DNA of 64,000 nucleotides from Bacteroidales bacterium (GTDB lineage Bacteria > Bacteroidota > Bacteroidia > Bacteroidales > UBA932), in assembly GCA_017465225.1 (NCBI GenBank), contig JAFTWQ010000008.1, positions 62,001 through 126,000 of the forward strand. The letters are read 5' to 3'. Both the position numbers and the translations under genes were made by a program. Shown piece after piece: positions 43,725-50,995 of the stretch (position 1 is the first letter of the stretch; each line of letters begins with the position of its first letter). The notes beneath the pieces were generated by a model. That model saw nothing but the letters and a program-made list of their open reading frames with translations, was not told where the DNA came from and did no database searches.

Positions 43725-45635
43725 ATGGCAGAAAGATTAACCATCATCGACTTTGTCGAGAAGTATGTTGCCATGTATTCGAAGAATCCTTTCCTCTGGG
43801 AGAAGAACCTCGATACAAACGTATGGGAACCTACAACTTATGAAGAGACTTTGGCTAAAGCTAAACGCATCGCTGCCGGTCTCATGGCCCTCGGAGTACA
43901 GAAGGGCGAAAAGATTTCATACCTCAGCGAGGGCCGCGACATGTGGGTCATCGGAGAGCTCGGAGTCCTCTATGCAGGAGCCGTGAACGTGCCTCTCTCG
44001 ATCAAGCTGGGCGAGACTAACGACCTGGTGTTCAGAGTAAAGCACTCTGACTCGAAATATGTGATCACATCGAAGTTCCAGCTCGCAAAGATCAGGGCCG
44101 TCCTTCCGGAGTGTCCTATGGTCGAGAAGGTCATCCTTTTCGACAAGATCGACGACATGAAGGAGAACGAGATCTACATCGGCGACATCATCGAGATGGG
44201 AGACAAGTTCCTCGCAGAGCATGAGGACCTGTTCATCCAGAGGTACAAGAGCATCGGACCGGATGATTACGCGAACATCAGCTACACATCAGGTACGACT
44301 GCAGACCCTAAGGGTATCCTCCTGACACACAGAAACTACACTGCAAACGTTGAACAGGCTCATTCGGTGATCGGAGTGACTCCAGAGGACAGGATGCTCA
44401 TCATCCTTCCGCTCGACCACTGCTTCGCACACGTTGCCGGCTTCTACACAATGATGTCATACGGTGCTTCCCTCGGAATGGTTCCGTCAGGAAAATCAGG
44501 CAAGGAAGCCCTCAGAAACATCTCTCCAAGTATCCAGGAACTCAAACCTAGCGTAATGCTCTCTGTACCTACACTCGCAAAGAGCTTCAAGAAGAACATC
44601 GAGACAACAATCGCAAAGAAAGGCAAGACAATCGAGAAACTCTACAACTTCGCCCTCAAGAACGCCATCGCATACAACAAGGAAGGCTACAACAAGGGCA
44701 CAGAGTTCGTGGATATCTTCCGCAAGCCTCTCATGCTCCTCTTCGACAAGCTCATCTTCAAGGCAGTGCGTCAGGGACTCGGCGGCAACATGAAATTCTT
44801 CGTGGGCGGCGGCGCGCTTCTTGACATCGACCTCCAGAGATACTACTACGCCATCGGAATCCCTATGTATCAGGGATATGGCCTTTCTGAGGCTACTCCG
44901 ATCATTTCGGCAAACTCACCTGCAAGACATATCTTCGGCTCGTCAGGAAAGATTGTCTCTCCTATGGAGATCAAGATCCTCGACGCTGACGGCGTAGAGC
45001 AGCCATTCGGATCGAAGGGAGAAATCTGCATCAAGGGTGAGAACGTGATGGCAGGCTATTGGAAGAACCCTAAGTCGACAGCAGACACTATCGTGGACGG
45101 ATGGCTCCATACAGGAGACATGGGATACATGCGTGACGCGGAGATGCTCTACGTGGTAGGCCGCTTCAAGTCGCTCCTCATCGCAGCAGATGGTGAGAAA
45201 TATTCACCGGAGGGAATCGAGGAGAACCTCGTGGAAAGCTCGAAGTACATCGACGGAGCCCTTCTCCACAACAGCCAGGATCCATACACCATCGCCCTCA
45301 TCACTCCAAACAAGGAGGCTCTCAAGGCTTACGCCAAGGAGCTCGGCCTTGACCCTGCCTCAAAGGAAGCCAAGGTCAAGATGCTCGAGCTTCTCCAGGA
45401 CGAAGTGAATATGTACCGCAAGGGCGGCCGCAACTTCGGAGCATTCCCTGAAAGATGGCTCCCTGCAGCTGTCTGCGTGCTTCCAGAGCCTTGGACAGAG
45501 CAGAACCATTTCCTTAACAGCTCAATGAAGGTCGTGCGCGGCCGCGTTGAGGAGGCCTACAAGGCCCATATGGAGTATGCATATACTCCGGAAGGAAAGA
45601 ACATTGTCAATGACATGAATCTTGCATCGCTATAA
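43725..45635 (+). CDS. Long-chain fatty acid--CoA ligase (AMP-binding)
   Basis: The 636-residue enzyme activates fatty acids to acyl-CoA through an acyl-AMP. The P-loop YTSGTTADPKG lies at 187-197. YQGYGLSEATPIIS and the adenylation hinge LHTGDMGYMRDAEMLYVVGRFKSLL are typical of long-chain acyl-CoA synthetases. It acts at the cytoplasmic side of the inner membrane. The last 29 nt overlap the 3' end of the invertase gene on the opposite strand. Codon use is strongly biased, suggesting steady expression. Confidence 0.93.
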   Translation: MAERLTIIDFVEKYVAMYSKNPFLWEKNLDTNVWEPTTYEETLAKAKRIAAGLMALGVQKGEKISYLSEGRDMWVIGELGVLYAGAVNVPLSIKLGETNDLVFRVKHSDSKYVITSKFQLAKIRAVLPECPMVEKVILFDKIDDMKENEIYIGDIIEMGDKFLAEHEDLFIQRYKSIGPDDYANISYTSGTTADPKGILLTHRNYTANVEQAHSVIGVTPEDRMLIILPLDHCFAHVAGFYTMMSYGASLGMVPSGKSGKEALRNISPSIQELKPSVMLSVPTLAKSFKKNIETTIAKKGKTIEKLYNFALKNAIAYNKEGYNKGTEFVDIFRKPLMLLFDKLIFKAVRQGLGGNMKFFVGGGALLDIDLQRYYYAIGIPMYQGYGLSEATPIISANSPARHIFGSSGKIVSPMEIKILDADGVEQPFGSKGEICIKGENVMAGYWKNPKSTADTIVDGWLHTGDMGYMRDAEMLYVVGRFKSLLIAADGEKYSPEGIEENLVESSKYIDGALLHNSQDPYTIALITPNKEALKAYAKELGLDPASKEAKVKMLELLQDEVNMYRKGGRNFGAFPERWLPAAVCVLPEPWTEQNHFLNSSMKVVRGRVEEAYKAHMEYAYTPEGKNIVNDMNLASL

Positions 45636-46209
45636 ACTTGTAATAAGTATTACGCGAAACACCTATCTTGCGGCAGATCTTCGTAACAGGAAGACCTGCC
45701 GCAATCATTTTGTTGATGCGCTCCTCATTCTCGCTGATCAGCTGCATCTTCACATTGCTTCCCGGCCGACGGCCCAGCCGCACGCCCTCCGCCTTCTTCA
45801 GCGCCAGCGCCTCCTTCGTACGCATGGAAATGAGATTCCTTTCGATCTCGGCGACCAGGCCGAAAGCGAAGCACAGGACCTTGCTGTTGATGGAATTGTC
45901 GAAGGTGTAGCGTTCCTTCGTGGTGTAGATGTTGATCTGTCTGTCGAGACATTCGCCCATGATGGCCATTATCTCGGTCAGCGAGCGGCTCAGACGGGAT
46001 ATCTCCGTCACGATCAATGTGTCGCCCTTCTGCATTTTCCGGAGCAGACGTCCGAGCTTCCTTTTCTTGCGGGCAGTCTTTCCGCTTACGGTCTCGACCA
46101 CCCATGAATCGATCTGAAAGACCTTTTCCTCCGCGAACCGCCGGATCTCGTCCCGCTGGTTCTCCGGGTTCTGCTTTTCGGTGCTTACTCTTAAATACCC
46201 GATAATCAT
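45607..46209 (-). CDS. Serine recombinase, Mpi/Hin-type DNA invertase
   Basis: I choose the ATG at 46209, giving MIIGYLRVSTEKQ. Upstream in-frame codons overlap the neighbouring gene and encode no conserved sequence. The 200-residue protein has the resolvase catalytic domain with R7 and nucleophile S9, the motif VTEISRLSRS, the E-helix start FGLVAEIERNLISMRTKEAL, and a C-terminal helix-turn-helix (GLPVTKICRKIGVSRNTYYKF). Its size fits the invertases that flip capsule promoters in Bacteroides (Mpi family). It lies beside the head of a polysaccharide operon, so control of promoter orientation is a reasonable inference, although I found no clear inverted-repeat pair in the window. Confidence 0.9.
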   Translation of the reverse strand: MIIGYLRVSTEKQNPENQRDEIRRFAEEKVFQIDSWVVETVSGKTARKKRKLGRLLRKMQKGDTLIVTEISRLSRSLTEIMAIMGECLDRQINIYTTKERYTFDNSINSKVLCFAFGLVAEIERNLISMRTKEALALKKAEGVRLGRRPGSNVKMQLISENEERINKMIAAGLPVTKICRKIGVSRNTYYKFIAMQDSCH

Positions 46210-46256
46210 GATACAATAGAATTTAATGGTTAACGGGTATAATTTAATAAAAATTG

Positions 46257-46709
46257 CTAAAGAAAAAGCCTTCGCCACAGCCCGAGAGGCCATTTTCTTA
46301 CAGGCTTCAGGGCCATCCAGGCCCATGAGTACGCCCTCCATACGAAGCTTTCCGTCGATATGCTGCGGCCCTTTCTTTCGATAGAGCGGACTACCGCAAT
46401 CACCTCGGACACAAGCGCTTTCTCGGTTGCGCGGAGATTGCCGTCGCCAAGCAGAATGACGGTATCTCCCTCACGGCCGATGATCCTGTGGACGAGATAT
46501 TCCCCGCGCACATCACGAACCAGGGCGACGCATCCGCGCCTGAGCTCGCTCTCCTCGAAAGGTCCGAGGGTGATCTGGTCGCGGCCGTCCACGATGAAAG
46601 GGTTCATGCTGTTGCCCTTGACGGTGATGGTCACGCTCATGCCCTCGGAGACCATGCCTCTGATCTCCTCCATCATCACCGCCTTTTCTATCACCATTTT
46701 CTTTGCCAT
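46257..46709 (-). CDS. S24/S26 (ER-type, S26B) signal-peptidase-like protein
   Basis: The 150-residue protein has the signal-peptidase fold: GNSMNPFI with the candidate nucleophile S34, then LVHRIIGREGDTVILLGDGN. The general-base lysine of bacterial type I signal peptidases is replaced by histidine (VHR), as in ER-type (S26B) enzymes with a Ser-His arrangement. There is no N-terminal membrane anchor, and the only hydrophobic stretch is at the C-terminus (SWAWMALKPVRKWPLGLW). Similar short proteins accompany peptide- and polysaccharide-related loci in Bacteroidota. It precedes the invertase by 47 nt on the same strand. The substrate is unknown. Confidence 0.7.
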   Translation of the reverse strand: MAKKMVIEKAVMMEEIRGMVSEGMSVTITVKGNSMNPFIVDGRDQITLGPFEESELRRGCVALVRDVRGEYLVHRIIGREGDTVILLGDGNLRATEKALVSEVIAVVRSIERKGRSISTESFVWRAYSWAWMALKPVRKWPLGLWRRLFL

Positions 46710-46731
46710 CCTGCTGTTTTCTAAAGTGTTG

Positions 46732-46764
46732 CAAAATTAGTCAAAAGTGCTGAATTTCCGTAAA
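46732..46764 (-). promoter_or_regulatory. Promoter for the signal-peptidase-like/invertase pair
   Basis: On the minus strand TTTA (46761-46764), a 21-nt spacer and TAATTTTG (46732-46739) match the Bacteroidota consensus with one mismatch in the -33 box. It lies 22 nt before the ATG at 46709. Confidence 0.5.
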
Positions 46765-46770
46765 ATATTG

Positions 46771-46910
46771 TATCTTTGTATGTTCTTATAAGGAGAATTG
46801 AGTGTGTGTTGTAGTCTATGGGTGTGGGGAATGAGCACTCCTTTCTCAAAATCGATAATTCTAATTGATTGACATTCAAGCTATTGCAAGGATGTCAAAG
46901 CCGAGAAGGT
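46771..46910 (+). promoter_or_regulatory. Promoter -7 box and untranslated leader of the polysaccharide operon
   Basis: TATCTTTG at 46771-46778 is a perfect -7 box. The start of upxY is about 130 nt further on, leaving a long leader. The leader contains a hairpin, TTGACAT (46869-46875) with ATGTCAA (46892-46898), 12 nt before the ATG. UpxY proteins act on the leader of their own operon to prevent premature termination, so this leader is the likely site. No clean inverted repeats bracket the promoter. Confidence 0.5.
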
Positions 46911-47471
46911 ATGTCTAACACTGAACCTATGGTCTGGTTCGCAATGCGCGCCACATATGGCAGGAATATGGAAGCCAAGAAAATGCTGGACGAAACCGGC
47001 GTGGAATCCTTCATTCCTATGCATCATGTGATCAGTCTTGGAAAGGGCGGCAGGAAGATAAAGAAATATGTTCCGGTCGTCCGGGATCTTGTGTTCATAC
47101 GTACCACAAAGGAGGGCATGCTCCTTCTCAAGGAAGACATCGATTTCCTCAGAAACATATACATCCCGACAGCGGAAGGCAAGAAGCAGGCCGTGGTAGT
47201 GCCGGACGAGCAGATGGACAATTTCATCATGGTGTCCGGATCGCAGAACGAAGGCATCATGTACTTCCGTCCGGATGAGATCAACATAGCAAAAGGCACG
47301 AAGGTGCGCATCCATGGAGGCCAGTACGACGGTCTTGAAGGCACCTTCATCAAGGTCAAGGGCGCACGTGAAAAACGCGTCGTCGTCGAAATCTCCGGCG
47401 TCATCGTCGTGGCCACAGCCACCCTCGTCTGCGACCTTGTGGAAATACTGAACGAAAACCCTGAAAAATGA
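46911..47471 (+). CDS. upxY: UpxY-family (NusG-like) transcription antiterminator
   Basis: I choose the ATG at 46911 (MSNTEPMVWFAMRATYGR), giving 186 residues. The longer frame would use a TTG inside the leader hairpin. The NGN domain (about 8-110) has the NusG-like WFAMRATYGRNMEAKKML start and FIPMHHVISLGKGGRKIKKYVPV. A KOW motif (about 135-160, GTKVRIHGGQYDGLEGTFIKVKG) follows. UpxY proteins are operon-specific antiterminators that head capsule loci in Bacteroidales. It overlaps the next gene by 4 nt (ATGA). No UpxZ-type partner is seen after it. Confidence 0.9.
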   Translation: MSNTEPMVWFAMRATYGRNMEAKKMLDETGVESFIPMHHVISLGKGGRKIKKYVPVVRDLVFIRTTKEGMLLLKEDIDFLRNIYIPTAEGKKQAVVVPDEQMDNFIMVSGSQNEGIMYFRPDEINIAKGTKVRIHGGQYDGLEGTFIKVKGAREKRVVVEISGVIVVATATLVCDLVEILNENPEK

Positions 47472-47893
47472 CAATTGCAGTAGACTTCGACGGCACAATC
47501 GTCGAGCACCGTTACCCGAACATCGGCAAGGAACTACCTTTCGCCATCGAATCCCTCAAGAGAATCCAGGCCGAAGGCCACCGTCTCATCCTCTGGACCG
47601 CCCGTGAAGGCGACCTCCTGCAGGAAGCAATAGACTTCTGCGCCAAGCGAGGCCTCGAATTCTTTGCCATCAACTCCAACTACCCCGGCGAAGAAGTCGA
47701 TGCAGCGGCCATCCACGCCCGCAAGCTCCACGCCGACCTCTTCATCGACGACCGCGCCGTCGGCGGCCTCCCCGACTGGGGCGCCATCTACGAAGTGGTC
47801 CGCCACCGCTGGAGCTGGAGGGAATATTACGAGTATCTGGGCACGATTCCGAAGGAAGAGAAGAAGGGCCTGCTGGGAAGGATTTTTGGGTAG
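47468..47893 (+). CDS. HAD-like hydrolase
   Basis: The 141-residue protein starts with the HAD motif I DFDGTIVEHRYP and contains LILWTAREGDLL (motif II region) and LFIDDRAVGGLPDWGAIYEVV (motif IV with paired aspartates). This small HAD type is often encoded in Bacteroidota polysaccharide loci, but its substrate is not known. It overlaps upxY by 4 nt and so is translationally coupled. It occupies the position where upxZ is found in Bacteroides capsule loci but is unrelated to it. Confidence 0.82.
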   Translation: MTIAVDFDGTIVEHRYPNIGKELPFAIESLKRIQAEGHRLILWTAREGDLLQEAIDFCAKRGLEFFAINSNYPGEEVDAAAIHARKLHADLFIDDRAVGGLPDWGAIYEVVRHRWSWREYYEYLGTIPKEEKKGLLGRIFG

Positions 47894-47914
47894 AGGAAAA
47901 AACTAATACCAATC

Positions 47915-48298
47915 GTGATTAACCTTTTAAAGAGATTATTCAGCATTGAATTCATAAGATTCGGCATTGTTGGTGTCATTGCGACGGCGGTGCATTATGG
48001 TATTTATTATATTCTGCTGAATGTTATCAATCCCAATTTGGCTTTCACTATTGGATATCTGCTTAGTTTCTTCATGAACTTCTGGCTTAGTGCCAAGTTT
48101 ACTTTCAAGGCTGAGGCGACGGCTAAAAGGGGAGTTGGTTTTGCTTTGAGCCATCTTGTGAATTATGGCTTGCAGATGATTGTCTTGAATGTCAGTTTGA
48201 AGCTTGGAGTTCCTGAAACATTGGCTCCTGTGCCTGTGTATCTGATCTGCATCCCTGTTAACTTTTTGTTGGTAAGATTTGTTTTTAAGAAGATATGA
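47915..48298 (+). CDS. gtrA: GtrA-family membrane protein (bactoprenol-linked sugar flippase)
   Basis: The 127-residue protein starts at a GTG and has four hydrophobic helices with the GtrA pattern (FIRFGIVGVIATAVHYGIYYILL, FTIGYLLSFFMNFWLSAKFTF). GtrA proteins flip undecaprenyl-phosphate-linked glucose or a similar sugar to the periplasmic face. The stop overlaps the start of the gtrB-like gene by 4 nt, and a GT-C gene follows, giving the classical three-gene layout. Confidence 0.85.
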   Translation: MINLLKRLFSIEFIRFGIVGVIATAVHYGIYYILLNVINPNLAFTIGYLLSFFMNFWLSAKFTFKAEATAKRGVGFALSHLVNYGLQMIVLNVSLKLGVPETLAPVPVYLICIPVNFLLVRFVFKKI

Positions 48299-49239
48299 GT
48301 CTTTCACTTGGTATTGTTGTCCCTTGTTATAATGAGGCGGAAGTCTTGTCAGAGACGACAAGAAGATTGGTGCCCATTATTGATCGTATGATTGAAGATG
48401 GTCTGATCACTGATGGACATGTTTATTATGTAAATGACGGTTCCAAGGATGCAACGTGGTCATTGATTTCTGAGTTCCATGAAAATTGTGCATATGTTTG
48501 CGGAATCAATCTGGCAGGAAATGTGGGTCATCAAAATGCATTGGTAGCAGGATTGGAAACAGCGGCTGACCGAGACGATATCATAATCAGCATCGATGCT
48601 GATCTTCAGGATGATATAAATGTCATTCCAGAGATGGTGCAAAGCTACATTGAAGGCAATGACATAGTTTACGGAGTTCGTAAGGAGAGGAAGACTGATA
48701 CCTTCTTCAAGCGTAATACAGCTCTGGCCTTTTATAAGCTGATGAATTCACTTGGCGTAAAGTCTGTTTACAATCATGCGGATTACCGCCTTATGAGCTG
48801 CCGTGCTGTTAAGCAGCTTCTCAAGTTCAGGGAGAGGAATCTTTTTCTGAGAGGTATTGTCCCATTGGTTGGCTATAAAAGTTCATGTGTCTATTATGAC
48901 AGAGACAAAAGGTTTGCAGGTGAAAGCAAATACCCTTTGTCAAAGATGCTGAACTTCGCTGTTGATGGAATAACTTCATTCAGTGTCAAGCCGGTAAGAA
49001 TGATTCTTCTTTTAGGCGTATTCTTTATATTGGTGGCTTTGGGCATACTAATCTATGTCTTGGTATCATATTTCTCGGGGAATGCTATGCCGGGTTGGTC
49101 ATCTACAATCTTGTCTATCTGGTTTGTAGGGGGAAGCATTTTGATTGGACTAGGAGTCGTCGGTGAATATATTGGAAAGATTTATATTGAGGTAAAAGAC
49201 AGGCCAAGATATAATGTCGAAGATAAATTGTTGAAATAA
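48295..49239 (+). CDS. gtrB: GtrB/DPM1-like polyprenyl-phosphate glycosyltransferase (GT2)
   Basis: The 314-residue protein has a GT2 domain with VVPCYNEAEVL, VNDGSKDATW and the metal-binding D101-A-D103 (SIDADLQDD), followed by HADYRLMSCRAV and two C-terminal membrane helices (about 236-300). The enzyme loads a sugar from a nucleotide donor onto undecaprenyl phosphate. It is coupled to gtrA upstream by a 4-nt overlap and is followed after 5 nt by the GT-C gene that would use its product. Confidence 0.9.
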   Translation: MSLSLGIVVPCYNEAEVLSETTRRLVPIIDRMIEDGLITDGHVYYVNDGSKDATWSLISEFHENCAYVCGINLAGNVGHQNALVAGLETAADRDDIIISIDADLQDDINVIPEMVQSYIEGNDIVYGVRKERKTDTFFKRNTALAFYKLMNSLGVKSVYNHADYRLMSCRAVKQLLKFRERNLFLRGIVPLVGYKSSCVYYDRDKRFAGESKYPLSKMLNFAVDGITSFSVKPVRMILLLGVFFILVALGILIYVLVSYFSGNAMPGWSSTILSIWFVGGSILIGLGVVGEYIGKIYIEVKDRPRYNVEDKLLK

Positions 49240-49244
49240 CAAGA

Positions 49245-50744
49245 GTGTCAGGTAAACTATCACTTCGCTTAAATAATTTCATTCAGTCTCACAAGGAACT
49301 TTCGATATATTTGTTCTTTGCGCTTTTGTCTGTATTGGTCCTGTTCTTTTATTCACAGGATTCATACTTATATGATCTGTATAACAGGGTCGATTCTGCA
49401 TGGTTCTTCATGTGTGGCAAGGCGTGGATGAACGGGATGGTTCCGTATGTGGATTTTGCTGATTCCAAGGGACCATTGCTGTGGCTGATATATGGCCTGG
49501 GATACCTAATCAGTCCGAGGGATTATACTGGGGTCTATTGGGTAACTTGTGTGTGGTATTCCTTTACTTACTATTTTACATATAAGCTTGCCGATATCTT
49601 TCTAAAGAATAAGAGGAAGTCTGTCTTGTGTGCGATTTTGATGACAGTGGCTTTCTTCAATCCTTTGTTTCATGTCGAGACTAGGGCTGAGGATTTCTGC
49701 CTGCTGTTCATTACGATATCATTGTATCGTATGTCGCTTTCGTTGTATGACGATGACCATCAGGATGATGGCTCAACATCCTTGTCTTTCTTCTGGTTTG
49801 GATGCTGTTTTTCAGCGCTGCTGTTGATTAAGTTCAATTATGCAGCGATGCAATGCATCTTCCCGTTTTGTACTGCTATATACGTGATTAAGAATAAAAG
49901 AAATATCATTCGACCTTGCCTTTATTGGATTTTGGGAGTTGGACTGACTGCTCTCCCATTTTTAATATATTTTCTGATTCAGGGGAATTTTGATGATTTT
50001 ATTAATGAATATTTTATTAATACATCTTCAACCATACTAAACCTTAGGGATTATCTGATTCAACAATTGTTGTTGTTACATACAAAGAAAAAAGTGTTAC
50101 TGCTTTTGATATGTACGATAGTATTTAATTTACTTATAACTAAGATTTTAGATAAGAGTAAATGGGTTCTTTTGTTTTGTGCTTTAAGCTTTCTGGCAAT
50201 AAATATTGTTTTAGAAAGAGTTTACTATTATAATATTAATTCGATATTCTTGATTAGTGGTGTTATCTGTTTTTTGAAATATACACATTTCAAGATAAAT
50301 CTAAATAATATACTGTTGTATCTAATTGTTGTCATATTACCGCACACCTATCATGTCTTTCAACCGACCTATGATAATAGGTTTATGCCATTTAAATTTA
50401 AGGGAGATACTTTGGAGGAAAGAAGATTCAATGATATAAATGGAATAATAGCAAAGAAAGAGTCATCTAGAATCATCAATTTGTTTTCTCATGAATATGG
50501 TTATGGCATATCCTCAGAGGCTTTACCTGGATGTAAATATTGGGCAAAGCAGAATGGGGCTACCCAATCTATGATTGAGGATCAGATAAAAGCGGTTGAA
50601 TCATTATCTGCAGACTTTCTTTATATACATGATAAGTCATTACTTGAACAACATGGACTAACGGTACAGCAACTGTGGGATGCAGGCTATGTCAATTGTT
50701 ATGAGCATAGTAATGTTTTATTGTTTAAAAAAACTACACATTAA
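49245..50744 (+). CDS. GT-C-type integral membrane glycosyltransferase (GtrC/GtrX-like)
   Basis: The 499-residue protein begins at a GTG and has about ten hydrophobic helices. The first periplasmic loop carries a conserved acidic/aromatic stretch (YNRVDSAWFFMCGKAWMNGMVPYVDFADSKGP) typical of GT39/GT83-like lipid-linked sugar transferases. Helices are followed by a soluble C-terminal segment (about 385-499). By position after gtrA and gtrB it would move the lipid-linked sugar onto the surface polysaccharide. From about residue 200 onward the DNA becomes clearly AT-rich. Serotype-specific gtr transferases are poorly conserved, so the exact family is inferred from topology and context. Confidence 0.75.
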   Translation: MSGKLSLRLNNFIQSHKELSIYLFFALLSVLVLFFYSQDSYLYDLYNRVDSAWFFMCGKAWMNGMVPYVDFADSKGPLLWLIYGLGYLISPRDYTGVYWVTCVWYSFTYYFTYKLADIFLKNKRKSVLCAILMTVAFFNPLFHVETRAEDFCLLFITISLYRMSLSLYDDDHQDDGSTSLSFFWFGCCFSALLLIKFNYAAMQCIFPFCTAIYVIKNKRNIIRPCLYWILGVGLTALPFLIYFLIQGNFDDFINEYFINTSSTILNLRDYLIQQLLLLHTKKKVLLLLICTIVFNLLITKILDKSKWVLLFCALSFLAINIVLERVYYYNINSIFLISGVICFLKYTHFKINLNNILLYLIVVILPHTYHVFQPTYDNRFMPFKFKGDTLEERRFNDINGIIAKKESSRIINLFSHEYGYGISSEALPGCKYWAKQNGATQSMIEDQIKAVESLSADFLYIHDKSLLEQHGLTVQQLWDAGYVNCYEHSNVLLFKKTTH

Positions 50745-50815
50745 AGAGATGATGATCTAATAATTATATAGTTATATTCATGATAATATTTGGAGTTATC
50801 AGGTTGAAATCTTTA

Positions 50816-50977
50816 ATGCGTCCTTTCGTGATAGCGAATCCGATATCAGAACGGACATCGAAGGCGAGAGTGCGGGAGTCGATATTGGGTAATATAGATA
50901 CATTGAGATATAAGGTCGCCATCGACATGACCCAGAGTCCGGGACATGCTACCGAGCTGGCGGCGAAGGCTTATTAA
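50816..50977 (+). pseudogene. Remnant of a diacylglycerol/lipid kinase gene (N-terminal fragment)
   Basis: The open frame from the ATG at 50816 encodes about 53 residues: MRPFVIANPISERTSKARV, then DTLRYKVAIDMTQSPGHATELAAKAY and a stop. This matches the N-terminus of DagK/YegS-family lipid kinases (NPxSGTxSK, then a GHAxELA helix), which normally continues within about ten residues into GGDGT. The glycine of NPISG is replaced by glutamate and the frame stops just before GGDGT. The fragment is more GC-rich than its surroundings. It is probably a broken gene left where two locus segments were joined. The family match is from memory of the motif, so confidence is moderate. Confidence 0.6.
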
Positions 50978-50995
50978 GGATTGGGAAGTGAGGGT

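Noticed and set aside
46210..46341. Extended N-terminus of the serine invertase
   Set aside because: The upstream codons overlap the signal-peptidase-like gene and the intergenic DNA. The conserved resolvase start MIIGYLRVS is at 46209.
46740..46850. Possible invertible promoter flanked by AGTGCT (46746) and AGCACT (46834)
   Set aside because: The match is only six to seven bases. Known Bacteroides invertible promoters have longer, clear inverted repeats, so this is within chance expectation.
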